The notes: generated by a model from the letters alone, not told the origin. A DNA stretch of 17,850 bases from Actinomycetes bacterium (GCA_023404805.1 JAEYAL010000310.1:1-17850); one strand, 5' to 3'. Counted from the first letter of the stretch, positions 6,993-14,705 are shown. Numbers and translations are program-made.

Positions 6993-8086
6993 TACGCCGA
7001 CGGCTCGGCTTCGCCCTCGAACCGCACGACGCGGTTGCGGCCACCCGCCTTGGCGGCGTAGAGCGCCGCGTCAGCCGCGTTGATCAGCTCGTCGGGGGAT
7101 GCGTGCTCGGCGCGCAGCTCGGCGACGCCGACGCTGATCGTGACTGGCGCCTGGTCGCCCGCCGTCTCCGCCTCCACGCGGGCCCGCAGCCGCTCGGCGA
7201 ACTGCGCCGCCTCGTCGATGCCGGTGTCGCCGAGCGACACCACGAACTCCTCGCCGCCGTGGCGCCCAGGCAGGTCGGCGGCGCGGCACTCGAGCCGCAG
7301 CAGCGCGGCGAACCGGCGCAGCGCCTCATCGCCAGCGGCATGCCCGAAGCGGTCGTTGACCGACTTGAAGTGGTCGAGGTCGATCATCGCGACGCTCAGC
7401 GGAGCGCCGCTGCGGCGGGCCCGCTCGACATCTCGTCCACAGAGCCGCCGAAATGCGACACGGTTCGCCAATCCGGTGAGGTCGTCGGTCGATGCGGTCT
7501 GCTCCAGGTCGCCGATCAGAGCGGCGAGCGACTCGCGCATCAGGCGCACCAGCGCCGTCACGACGACGACCACGAGCACCAGCGGCCCGTAGACCTGCGC
7601 CGCCGAACCAGAGTCGTGGAAGCCCCACAGCGCGATCGCGCACCAGGCCAGGAACAGCGCGAGCACGATCGCCAGGTCGCGGCGGCGCAGGAAGTAGGCG
7701 GCGGTGAGGATCGGCCAGAGGTAGAACGCGGGCGTCGCACCGACCGGCTCGGACACCGCGACAACCACGCTGATGTAGGCCAGGCCCGCGAAATTCGAGG
7801 CGCGCGCGTGCGCAAGCGTCATCGCGCTGCGCTGGAAGTACCGGGCCATCGCCAGCAGCAAGGCGATGCCGCCCAGCACGTAGTAGGCGCCGTGATCGGA
7901 AGGGTCGCTGTCCGGCAGGATGAGCGCCGCGACGATCAGCGTGCCGCCGCCGACGACGTACTGCAGGATCGCGACGAGCCGCATCAGCTCGAGGTCGTTC
8001 TGGCTGGGCGAGATCGCGCGCACGGGCCGGCGGACGCGGCCGCTGGGATCGAGCACCTCGCTCTTGAGGATCGTGCGGAAAGACAA
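6992..8086 (-). CDS. Membrane diguanylate cyclase (GGDEF domain)
   Basis: Makes the second messenger cyclic di-GMP from two GTP at the membrane. It has 364 residues. The N-terminal half has about six hydrophobic segments (about 37-57, 68-84, 98-112, 118-133, 138-156, 165-181) with no recognisable extracellular ligand domain. GGDEF domain about 195-355: TDDLTGLANR (200-209), metal-binding D236 in MIDLDHFK, active-site GGEEF (277-281), and the RxxD inhibitory site R268-D271 at the correct spacing. It should therefore be catalytically active and feedback inhibited by its product. The start is uncertain: TTG at 8084-8086 begins the frame with no clear ribosome site; GTG at residue 11 and ATG at residue 35, just before the first helix, are alternatives. 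No EAL domain is present. Divergent from a secreted-protein gene across a palindrome-rich spacer. Confidence 0.92.
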   Translation of the reverse strand: MSFRTILKSEVLDPSGRVRRPVRAISPSQNDLELMRLVAILQYVVGGGTLIVAALILPDSDPSDHGAYYVLGGIALLLAMARYFQRSAMTLAHARASNFAGLAYISVVVAVSEPVGATPAFYLWPILTAAYFLRRRDLAIVLALFLAWCAIALWGFHDSGSAAQVYGPLVLVVVVVTALVRLMRESLAALIGDLEQTASTDDLTGLANRVAFRRLCGRDVERARRSGAPLSVAMIDLDHFKSVNDRFGHAAGDEALRRFAALLRLECRAADLPGRHGGEEFVVSLGDTGIDEAAQFAERLRARVEAETAGDQAPVTISVGVAELRAEHASPDELINAADAALYAAKAGGRNRVVRFEGEAEPSA

Positions 8087-8446
8087 GGGGAACCAGCAGT
8101 TACCTCAGCACACGCCATCCGCGCGCGCCGAGGTCTTGCCCGGCCATCGGCCGGGCAGCCAGCGTCCTTGAACGGCGTCGCGCGCCCGGCGCGCCGGCGG
8201 CGGTGGCCCACCACGCGCGTCGACCGCCCCGTCCTGCCGCACAACCCCGTCGACCGTCCTTCCTCTGGGCCCAGGACCCCAGAGGAAGGACGGTCGACGC
8301 CGGAGGGCATCGCGCTCATACGCAAATCCGCCTGGTTTTGGCGTCGACTGGGGTCCAGATCCCATACAGGCCACAAGGAACAGTTCCGATGGTTGGTCCA
8401 GTTAGGGATGCCACGGACGGCGCCCTTCGGAAAGACCCTCCCAGTC
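8087..8446. other. Divergent intergenic region with strong palindromes
   Basis: A 360-nt spacer between the diguanylate cyclase (minus) and the CARDB-like gene (plus), with no credible gene. It contains a 9-bp perfect stem TGCCCGGCC/GGCCGGGCA (8137-8157, loop ATC), the large inverted repeat at 8248-8299, an extra GTCGACCG copy at 8219-8226, and a short GGAACAGTTCC palindrome (8377-8387) 60 nt before the plus-strand start. GGTCCAG occurs twice (8352-8358 and 8395-8401). Promoters for both genes must lie here or close by, but I cannot place them. Confidence 0.5.
8248..8299. repeat. Perfect 22-bp-arm inverted repeat with 8-nt loop
   Basis: Bases 8248-8269 (starting CGTCGACCGTCC, ending TCTGGG) are the exact reverse complement of 8278-8299. 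The loop CCCAGGAC is at 8270-8277. There are no mismatches, which is far beyond chance. No T-tract follows on either strand, and a terminator between two divergent genes would be oddly placed. It may be a copy of a dispersed palindromic repeat, a remnant terminator of a lost gene, or an operator/structural element. Confidence 0.8.
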
Positions 8447-9025
8447 ATGCCCCACCTGCATTCCCTCCCGCTGCGCCGCGCCATCACGCTGGCCGCCATC
8501 GCCGGCGTCGCCGCGATCTCTCCGGCCGCGATGGCCGCCCCGGCGACCAAGAGCAAGGCCGCCCGCTCGGCCTCGGCCGATCTCACGGTCCGCGACCTCG
8601 AGGTCGAGTTCGCCGGCGAGACCCTCGAGATCTACGCCGACGTCGCCAACATCGGCAAGGCGCGCGCCGCCAAGCGCACCGACGCCGTCGTCGTGATCTC
8701 GGGTGACGAGACCTTTGACGAGGACGACGAGGTCCTCGACGAGACGCGCGTGCGCAAGCTCCGCCAGAACCGCACGTTCGAGGTCGCCACCGAGGTCGAC
8801 ATCCCGGCCGACGAGGACCTCCCCGAGGGCGACGTCTACCTGCTCCTCTGCGCCGACGGCAGCGACGAGCTGCGTGAGAAGAACGAAGGCAACAACTGCT
8901 CCGCCGAGCTGATCGCCAGCGCCGACGACTCCGTCGCCGACGACGATGAGAGCTCCGACGACGACTCCGCCTCCGGCGAGTCGGACGACGAGGGCGAAGA
9001 CTTCCCGGTCAGCGAAGAGCGCTGA
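8447..9025 (+). CDS. Secreted CARDB-like protein with acidic Ser/Asp-rich tail
   Basis: Predicted exported protein of 192 residues. Signal peptide about 1-31: basic RR at 10-11, hydrophobic 12-24, and AMAA cleavage region. A single beta-sandwich domain about 45-157 resembles CARDB (cell-adhesion-related domain): DLTVRDLEVEF at the start, ADVANIG (64-70) in the middle, and the typical ending VYLLLCADGSDELREKNEGN (130-149) followed by NCS. C135 and C151 could form a disulfide. The tail 158-192 is almost all Asp, Glu, Ser and Gly, with no membrane anchor or sorting motif. CARDB domains often mediate protein or surface interactions; the acidic tail might bind Ca2+ or other cations, which is inference. 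The start ATG directly precedes the signal sequence. The stop codon lies inside a hairpin (9021-9045). Exact function unknown. Confidence 0.82.
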   Translation: MPHLHSLPLRRAITLAAIAGVAAISPAAMAAPATKSKAARSASADLTVRDLEVEFAGETLEIYADVANIGKARAAKRTDAVVVISGDETFDEDDEVLDETRVRKLRQNRTFEVATEVDIPADEDLPEGDVYLLLCADGSDELREKNEGNNCSAELIASADDSVADDDESSDDDSASGESDDEGEDFPVSEER

Positions 9026-9045
9026 CCCTTCCGGGTCGGGTCAGC
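9021..9045 (+). terminator. Hairpin overlapping the stop codon of the CARDB-like gene
   Basis: GCTGACCC (9021-9028) pairs exactly with GGGTCAGC (9038-9045) around a 9-nt loop. The TGA stop (9023-9025) is inside the left arm. An alternative nested stem GACCC/GGGTC (9024-9037) exists. Likely the end of the plus-strand transcript; there is no T-tract. Confidence 0.55.
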
Positions 9046-9087
9046 CGATCCCCGCGAGGCGCGCCGACCGCATGCCGGTGCGCCCTC

Positions 9088-9108
9088 GCCCGCCCTTCGG
9101 GGCTGGGC
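9088..9108 (-). terminator. TTCG-tetraloop hairpin after the PAS gene
   Basis: GCCCGCCC (9088-9095), TTCG loop, then GGGCTGGGC (9100-9108). All 8 bases of the left arm pair if one base in the right arm is bulged. On the plus strand this is a C(UUCG)G tetraloop, an unusually stable fold. It lies 1 nt past the TAA of the minus-strand PAS gene, so it probably ends that transcript. Confidence 0.55.
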
Positions 9109-9109
9109 C

Positions 9110-10375
9110 TTAGTCGCGCGGATCGAACCGGGATGGCCAAGACAGGCTGACCGGCGGGCCGTCGGGGATACCCGCGGCCCGTCCGGTGCCGCCTGCGGCC
9201 GGGCGCCGCCCACCGGGCAGCGCGAAGACCACGCCGGCGATGCTCCTGGGCTTGCCGGCGTCGTTGAACGTGACCTTGCCGCGCGCGCCGATCCACGTCG
9301 GTTCGTCGCTGGCGGACTGCAGCCGGTACTCGAGCGACCAGTCCGGGGTCTCCGGGTCGAAGGCGCGCATCATGGTGCGCTGCCACATCGTGCGGTCGTC
9401 GGGATGCACGAAGGCGAGGAAGCCGTCGAGGCCGTCCTCCGCACCCATTTCGCGGGGCAGCTCGATGATCTCGCGCAGGTAGTCGTCAGCCGCGAACGTG
9501 CGTTGCTCCAGGTCGTACGAGAAGCGCGCCATGCGCCCGGCCTCCAGCGCCGCGGCCAGCTGGCCCTCGCGCTCGTCGAGGGTGCGCCGCAGCTCGCGCT
9601 CGTCATGCACGTCGGCCGACGTGCCGTACCAGCGCGTCACCTCGCCCTCGGGCCCGAGCACGGGAACGCCGCGCGCCTCGAACCAGCGGTACTCGCCGTC
9701 GAAGCTCTTCAGGCGGTAGTCGGTGGTGAACGGCTCGGCGCGGCGCAGCGCGTGCGAGAGCAGCTCGCCCAGGCGCGGGCGGTCGTCCGGGTGGACGGCC
9801 TCGATCCACGCCCAGCCGTGGTGCGCTCCCGGCGCCGCGCCGGTGTAGTCGAGCCACCGCTCGTTGAAGTAGTCGCAGGCGCCGGTCTCGTCGGCGCTCC
9901 AGCAGAGCACGGGCAGCGCCTCCGCGAGGTCGTGGAAGCGGCGCTCGCTCGCCCGCAGCGCCAGCTCGACCTGCAGGCGGTCCGTGGTGTCTTCGGCTTC
10001 GAGCAGGAAGTAGTCGACGTCGCCGGAGCCGCCGTCCTTGAACACGGGCGTGAGCACGGCGTCGGCCGAGCGCGTCTCGCCCTGCGGCCCGGCGAAGAGG
10101 TCTTCGTAGCTCTGCGACTCCCGCAGCGCCACCGCATCGGCCAGGCGGGTGTTCCAGGTGCGCACCCAATCCGGGTCGCTCGCGAACGACGGGGTCTGGC
10201 CGATGTGCTTGCCGACGAACTCGTCGCGCTGCAGCCCGAGCCGCAGCGGCGCCTTGTTGATCTCAAGCACCACCCCGCGCGGGTCGAGCACCGCCAGGAA
10301 GGCCAGGCGCATCTCGAAGACCTGGCGGAAGAGCGCCGTCGGGTCGTGCGCGTCGAGTGAAGGTTCGTGGGACAT
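9110..10375 (-). CDS. Orphan multi-PAS sensor protein without output domain
   Basis: A soluble 421-residue protein made of three PAS domains. PAS 1 about 13-133 starts at LFRQVFEMRLAFLAVLDPRG and is the most divergent. PAS 2 about 143-262 has the SERRFHDLAEALPVLCWS entry, NERWLDYTG (171-179), AVHPDDR (193-199) and a PAC ending WYGTSADVHDERELR. A coiled-coil-like linker ELRRTLDEREGQLAAALEAG (261-280) leads into PAS 3, about 275-388, with FVHPDDR (322-328) and EYRLQSA. No histidine kinase, GGDEF, EAL, phosphatase or DNA-binding domain follows; the last 35 residues are Gly/Pro/Arg-rich and disordered. PAS domains bind small ligands or mediate protein contacts, so it may act as an adaptor to a partner kinase. 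I see no downstream frame continuing an output domain. ATG at 10373-10375 chosen; the ribosome site is weak. Divergent from ligD. Confidence 0.88.
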   Translation of the reverse strand: MSHEPSLDAHDPTALFRQVFEMRLAFLAVLDPRGVVLEINKAPLRLGLQRDEFVGKHIGQTPSFASDPDWVRTWNTRLADAVALRESQSYEDLFAGPQGETRSADAVLTPVFKDGGSGDVDYFLLEAEDTTDRLQVELALRASERRFHDLAEALPVLCWSADETGACDYFNERWLDYTGAAPGAHHGWAWIEAVHPDDRPRLGELLSHALRRAEPFTTDYRLKSFDGEYRWFEARGVPVLGPEGEVTRWYGTSADVHDERELRRTLDEREGQLAAALEAGRMARFSYDLEQRTFAADDYLREIIELPREMGAEDGLDGFLAFVHPDDRTMWQRTMMRAFDPETPDWSLEYRLQSASDEPTWIGARGKVTFNDAGKPRSIAGVVFALPGGRRPAAGGTGRAAGIPDGPPVSLSWPSRFDPRD

Positions 10376-10503
10376 CGTGAGAGCGTTTCGCCTGCTGGAT
10401 GGCGGGTTTTGCCAGCCTAGTGCGGGATCCTGCAAGCGCGTGAGGGCTGTCCCCCAACCGTAGGATGGGCGGTCCGCTTGGCCACCGCAAATAGGCTGGC
10501 CAC
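10376..10503. promoter_or_regulatory. Divergent promoter region, PAS gene / ligD
   Basis: Both strands carry TAGGCT followed by GGC: plus strand 10492-10497, 6 nt before the ligD ATG, and minus strand 10419-10414, about 38 nt before the PAS ATG. TAGGCT fits an actinobacterial TANNNT -10 box. At ligD its position would place the transcript start at or next to the ATG, meaning a leaderless mRNA; no ribosome site is visible there. TGGCCAC is repeated at 10479-10485 and 10497-10503. No convincing -35 boxes were found. Confidence 0.45.
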
Positions 10504-12975
10504 ATGGAGGGCCGCCTCGACGACTACCGCAGCAAGCGCAAGTTCGACGAGACGCCGGAGCCCGACGACGCCGGCGGGGCAGCCGGCGACGGGGCGCTGC
10601 GCTTCGTGGTGCACGAGCACCACGCCACCCGCCTGCACTGGGACCTGCGCCTCGAGCACGACGGCGCGCTCGCCTCCTGGGCCGTGCCCAACGGCATCCC
10701 GCAGGACCCGAAGCAGAACCGCAAGGCCGTGCAGACCGAAGACCACCCGCTGAGCTACCTCGATTTCGAGGCGACGATCCCGAAGGGCAACTACGGCGCG
10801 GGGAAGATCGCCATCTGGGACCGCGGCACGTTCGACCTGGAGAAGTGGCGCAAGGACGAGATCATCGTCGTGTTCCACGGCGAGCGGCTGCGGGGCAAGT
10901 ACGTGCTGTTCCAGGCGGGCAAGGCGGGCAAGGACTGGCTCATGCACCGCATGGACCCGCCCGAGGACCCGGACGCCGAGCCGATTCCGGAGACGATCGC
11001 GCCGATGCTCGCCTGCCCCGGTGAACTCCCCGCGCGGCAGGACGAGTGGGCGTTCGAGGTGAAGTGGGACGGGGTCCGCGCGCTCGTGCGCTCCGAGCCA
11101 GGACGGCTGCACCTGTTCGGGCGTCGCGGCACCGAGATCACGCACAGCTACCCGGAGCTCGGCCACCTCAACCGCGCGCTGAGCTCGCACTCGGCGGTGC
11201 TCGACGGCGAGATCGTCGCGTTCAACGAGGACGGCAAGCAGAGCTTTGAAGCCGTTCAGCACCGGATCCACCAGACGAGCCGCACCGCGATCGGCCGCCT
11301 CGCGCGGGAGAACCCGGTGACGCTGATGATCTTCGACCTGCTCTGGCTCGACGGCCACTCGCTGCTCGACCTCCCCTATGAGGAGCGCCGCGCGAGGCTC
11401 GACGAGCTCGGACTCGCAGGCGGCGAGCGGTGGGACGTGCCCGCCTTCCACATCGGCGCGGGCACCGAGCTGCTCGCCGCGACGGCGGAGCAGGAGCTGG
11501 AGGGCGTCATCGCCAAGCGGCTCGGCTCGGCCTATGAGCCCGGGGCGCGCGCGCAGAACTGGCGCAAGATCAAGAACACACGCCGCCAGGAGGTGGTGAT
11601 CGGCGGGATCACGCCGGGGCGGGGTCGGCGAGCCGGGAGCTTCGGGGCCGTGCAAGTCGGGGTGTACGACGAGGCGGGCAAGCTGCGGTACGCCGGCGGC
11701 GTCGGCAGCGGCTTCAACGAGCAGACGCTCAAGCAGGTCCTGCGCGAGGCTGAGGGGCTCGACACCGATGTGTCGCCGTTCGCTGGCGAGAAGCAGCCGC
11801 CGAAGGAGACGCGCTTGCTCGAACCGCAGCTGGTCTGCGAGGTCGAGTTCATGGAGTGGAGCCGCGACGGGAGCCTGCGCCACCCCACGTTCAAGGGGCT
11901 GCGGTTCGATAAGGATCCGCGGACGATTACCCGCGAAGAGCAGGCGGTTTCGGCCGGCGACGTCGATGCGGAGGAGAAGCGCGAGGCTGCCGACCCCTCC
12001 TACGCCGATCTTGACGACATTCAAGCTGAAGTCGAGGCTGAGTCTTCGCCGCAGCCGACCGCGCGCGCCGCGATCAGCGGTTCGCTCGATGTCGAGGGCA
12101 AGACCGTCAAGCTCACGAACCTCGACAAGGTCCTCTACCCCGGTCCGGGCGTCACCAAGGGCGACGTGATCCGGTACTACGCCGAGATCTCCCACGTCCT
12201 GGTCCCCCACTTCGCCGGCCGGCCCGTGACGCTGGTGCGGTTTCCCGACGGCGTCGAGGGCAAGTCGTTCTTCGAGAAGCACGCCAACCGCTACCGCCCG
12301 GATTGGGTCAAGACGATCCGCATGTCGGCGGGGCAGGACACGATGATCGACTTCGTCGAGATCGCCGATGTGGCGACGCTGCTCTGGACCGCGAACCTCG
12401 CCGCGCTCGAGCTGCACCCGTCGCTCTCGCACACGCCCGACCTCAGCCGCCCGACGGCGCTGGTGTTCGACCTCGACCCCGGACCGCCCGCGACCATCGT
12501 CGAGTGCTGCCGCGTCGCCATGCTGATCCGGGAGCTGCTCGGTCAGTTGAACGTCGATTGCTGGGCGAAAACATCCGGCAGCAAAGGGCTGCAGCTCTAC
12601 GCTCCGATGAACGTGGACGTGACCTACGACGACACCAAGCCGTTCGCCCAGGCGGTTGCCACGCTGCTCGAGCAGCGGCATCCTGAGTTGATCGTGTCGC
12701 AGCAGAAGAAGACCCTTCGCGGTGGCAAGGTCCTCATCGACTGGAGCCAGAACGACCGCCACAAGACGACGGTCGGCGCCTACTCGCTGCGCGCCCGCGA
12801 ACTGCCGACGGTCTCGACGCCGGTGATGTGGGACGAGGTCGAGGCCTGCGCCGAGCACGGCGACCCGCTCGCGCTGCGGTTCGACAAGGACGCCGTCCTG
12901 GCGCGCGTCGACGAGCACGGCGACCTCTTCGAGCCCGTGCTCACCCTGCAGCAAGACCTCCCGGTGCTCGGCTGA
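10504..12975 (+). CDS. ligD: ATP-dependent DNA ligase D (phosphoesterase-ligase-polymerase)
   Basis: Multifunctional end-processing and sealing enzyme of bacterial non-homologous end joining. It has 823 residues. 3'-phosphoesterase about 30-155: HHATRLHWDLRLEHDG gives H39, H45, D47 and R49, plus H81 and Y85 in DHPLSY, so the residues known from Pseudomonas LigD are all present. Ligase about 160-480: motif I EVKWDG with adenylated K187, LDGEIV (233-238), EGVIAKR (333-339), and WRKIK (353-357), followed by an OB fold. A charged linker about 480-525 precedes the primase-like polymerase about 526-815: FDLDPG (D656, D658), SGSKGLQLY (691-699) and D746 in VLIDWSQN. In the SGSKGL motif Q697 stands where I remember His in mycobacterial and Pseudomonas enzymes. 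The domain order is of the Pseudomonas type, not mycobacterial POL-PE-LIG. Its TGA overlaps the next ATG (TGATG), coupling it to ku. Confidence 0.97.
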   Translation: MEGRLDDYRSKRKFDETPEPDDAGGAAGDGALRFVVHEHHATRLHWDLRLEHDGALASWAVPNGIPQDPKQNRKAVQTEDHPLSYLDFEATIPKGNYGAGKIAIWDRGTFDLEKWRKDEIIVVFHGERLRGKYVLFQAGKAGKDWLMHRMDPPEDPDAEPIPETIAPMLACPGELPARQDEWAFEVKWDGVRALVRSEPGRLHLFGRRGTEITHSYPELGHLNRALSSHSAVLDGEIVAFNEDGKQSFEAVQHRIHQTSRTAIGRLARENPVTLMIFDLLWLDGHSLLDLPYEERRARLDELGLAGGERWDVPAFHIGAGTELLAATAEQELEGVIAKRLGSAYEPGARAQNWRKIKNTRRQEVVIGGITPGRGRRAGSFGAVQVGVYDEAGKLRYAGGVGSGFNEQTLKQVLREAEGLDTDVSPFAGEKQPPKETRLLEPQLVCEVEFMEWSRDGSLRHPTFKGLRFDKDPRTITREEQAVSAGDVDAEEKREAADPSYADLDDIQAEVEAESSPQPTARAAISGSLDVEGKTVKLTNLDKVLYPGPGVTKGDVIRYYAEISHVLVPHFAGRPVTLVRFPDGVEGKSFFEKHANRYRPDWVKTIRMSAGQDTMIDFVEIADVATLLWTANLAALELHPSLSHTPDLSRPTALVFDLDPGPPATIVECCRVAMLIRELLGQLNVDCWAKTSGSKGLQLYAPMNVDVTYDDTKPFAQAVATLLEQRHPELIVSQQKKTLRGGKVLIDWSQNDRHKTTVGAYSLRARELPTVSTPVMWDEVEACAEHGDPLALRFDKDAVLARVDEHGDLFEPVLTLQQDLPVLG

Positions 12976-13865
12976 TGGCTGCCCGTTCGATCTGGAACGG
13001 CACGTTGACCTTCGGCACGGTCGCGATCCCGATCAAGCTGTTCTCGGCGACGGAGAGCAAGACGATCTCGTTCAAGGAGGTGCGCGAGTCCGACGGCGCG
13101 CGGATCTCCCACAAGCGGATCGGCGCGGAGTCCGGCGACGAGGTCGAGTTCAAGGAGCTCGACAAGGGCTACGACACGGGCAAGGGCGTCGTGCTGCTCA
13201 CCAAGGAGGAGATCGCAGCCGCCGACGGCACGCGCCCCAAGGTGATCGAGATCGAGTCGTTCGTGAAGGGCGACGACATCGACCCCGTCTTCTACGACAA
13301 GGCCTACCACCTCGGCGCGAACAAGGGCGGCGAGCACGCCTACAACGTGCTGCTGGCGGCGCTGGAGAAGAGCGGCCGCGTCGGCATCGGCCGGTTCGTG
13401 CTGCGGTCCCGCGAGCAGCTCGTGGCGCTGCGTCCGATCCAGGGCGCGCTCGGCCTGCAGACGATGCGCTTCGCCGACGAGCTCGTCGCTCCTGGCGACC
13501 TCGACTTCCCCGAGCTCACGAAGAAGCCGGGCGAGAAGGAGGTCGCGATGGCAGGCAAGCTGGTGGAGATGCTCGCCGGCGACTGGGAGCCCGAGCAGTA
13601 CGAGGACACCTACCGCGAGGCCGTCCGCCAGCTGATCGCCGCGAAGGCCGCGGGCGAAGAGATCAAGCCTGCCGAGGAGAAGGAGCCGACCGAGGACAAC
13701 CTCATGGCGGCCCTCCAGGCGAGCCTCGAAGCCGTCGGCGAGGCCGATCGCAAGCCGCGCAAGGGCACGTCGTCGCCGAAGCGCGAGCCGACGAAGAAAC
13801 CGGCGCCGAAGAAGACCTCCGCGAAGTCGAAGGCCGGCGCGTCGTCGGCCAAGGACGAGGACTAG
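12975..13865 (+). CDS. ku: Ku protein 1 (NHEJ DNA-end binding), long basic tail
   Basis: Ring-shaped DNA-end-binding protein that recruits LigD. It has 296 residues. The Ku core about 3-250 starts with the hallmark MAARSIWNGTLTFGTVAIPI, then HKRIG (46-50), the VLLTKEEI stretch (73-80), DPVFYDKAYHLG (103-114), VGIGRFVLRSREQLVALRP (136-154), and the conserved C-terminal helix NLMAALQASLE (242-252). The tail 257-296 is Lys/Pro/Ser-rich, as in bacterial Ku proteins with an extended basic C-terminus that helps DNA bridging or threading. The ATG at 12975 shares its A with the ligD stop; there is no own ribosome site, so reinitiation after ligD is likely. Six nt separate it from a second, different ku. 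Confidence 0.96.
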   Translation: MAARSIWNGTLTFGTVAIPIKLFSATESKTISFKEVRESDGARISHKRIGAESGDEVEFKELDKGYDTGKGVVLLTKEEIAAADGTRPKVIEIESFVKGDDIDPVFYDKAYHLGANKGGEHAYNVLLAALEKSGRVGIGRFVLRSREQLVALRPIQGALGLQTMRFADELVAPGDLDFPELTKKPGEKEVAMAGKLVEMLAGDWEPEQYEDTYREAVRQLIAAKAAGEEIKPAEEKEPTEDNLMAALQASLEAVGEADRKPRKGTSSPKREPTKKPAPKKTSAKSKAGASSAKDED

Positions 13866-13871
13866 CCGCCG

Positions 13872-14705
13872 ATGCCGCGGCCGATGTGGACCGGCTCGCT
13901 GAGCTTCGGGCTCGTGAACGTGCCGGTGCAGGTCGTCGGCGCGACCCGCGACATGGACGTGCGCTTCCACCAGGTGCGCCGCCCCAAGGAAGAGGGCGGG
14001 ACGCCCGAGCGCATCGAGATGAAGCGCGTGGCAGAGGACGGCAAAGAGGTGCCCTGGAGCAAGATCGGCAAGGGCTGGGAGCTGGAGGACGGCTCGATGC
14101 TCGTGCTCACCCAGAAGGACCTCGACGCGGCCGCGCCCGCCAAGACGAAGACGATCGACATCGAGCAGTTCGTGCCGCTCGACGAGATCGACCCGATCAT
14201 GTTCGACCACCCCTATTGGCTGCTCCCGGCCGGCGAGGGCGAGGGCGCCGCGCGGGCCTACGCGCTGCTGCTGGAGACGATCAAAGACGCCGGCCAGGTC
14301 GGCATCGGCCGGATCGTGATGCGCGCCAAGGAGCAGCTCGTCGCGCTGCGCGAGCAGGACGGCCTGCTGTCGCTCACGACCATGAAGTTCGCCGAGGACC
14401 TGCGCGACCCGCAGGACACCGGCGCGGTCCCGGACGCTGAGAAGTTCAAGCCGTCCAAGCGCGAGATCGACGACGCCGTCTCCCTCATCGAGGAGATGAC
14501 CGAGGACTGGAAGCCGGACGCCTACGAGGACCGCCACCGCGAACGGCTGCTCAAGCTGATCGAGCAGAAGCGCAAGGAAGGCACCGTCGACCTGCCGGAG
14601 ATCGAGGACGAGCCTGCGCCGCAGAAGGCGCCCGCCGACCTCATGGCCGCGCTCGAAGAGTCGCTGGCCAAAGCGCGCGGGGCGAAAAAGACCGCCAAGA
14701 AGTAG
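13872..14705 (+). CDS. ku: Ku protein 2 (second NHEJ Ku paralogue)
   Basis: Second Ku of the operon, 277 residues. It starts with MPRPMWTGSLSFGLVNVPVQ, the other common bacterial Ku N-terminus, and contains DEIDPIMFDHPYWLLP (104-119), VGIGRIVMRAKEQLVALR (143-160), TTMKFAEDLRDP (169-180) and the C-terminal helix DLMAALEESL (256-265). Its tail after 265 is short (about 12 residues, Lys-rich), unlike the 40-residue tail of Ku 1. The two proteins are clearly diverged along their length, so this is not a recent duplication. GGACGAGG at the end of ku 1 may serve as ribosome site. Whether the pair forms homodimers or a Ku1-Ku2 heterodimer, as reported for some rhizobial Ku pairs, cannot be read from sequence. 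Confidence 0.96.
   Translation: MPRPMWTGSLSFGLVNVPVQVVGATRDMDVRFHQVRRPKEEGGTPERIEMKRVAEDGKEVPWSKIGKGWELEDGSMLVLTQKDLDAAAPAKTKTIDIEQFVPLDEIDPIMFDHPYWLLPAGEGEGAARAYALLLETIKDAGQVGIGRIVMRAKEQLVALREQDGLLSLTTMKFAEDLRDPQDTGAVPDAEKFKPSKREIDDAVSLIEEMTEDWKPDAYEDRHRERLLKLIEQKRKEGTVDLPEIEDEPAPQKAPADLMAALEESLAKARGAKKTAKK

Noticed and set aside
6469..7044. N-terminal extension of chaA to an upstream start
   Set aside because: The extension lacks coherent sequence, overlaps two other genes, and the ATG at 6468 has GGAGG next to it and family-typical length.
8377..8387. GGAACAGTTCC as an ECF-type -35 element or operator for the CARDB-like gene
   Set aside because: No -10 element lies at a suitable distance, and an 11-nt palindrome is not enough alone.
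7103..8446. Upstream extension of the CARDB-like gene
   Set aside because: It runs antisense through the diguanylate cyclase and through the palindrome spacer; the signal peptide begins at 8447.
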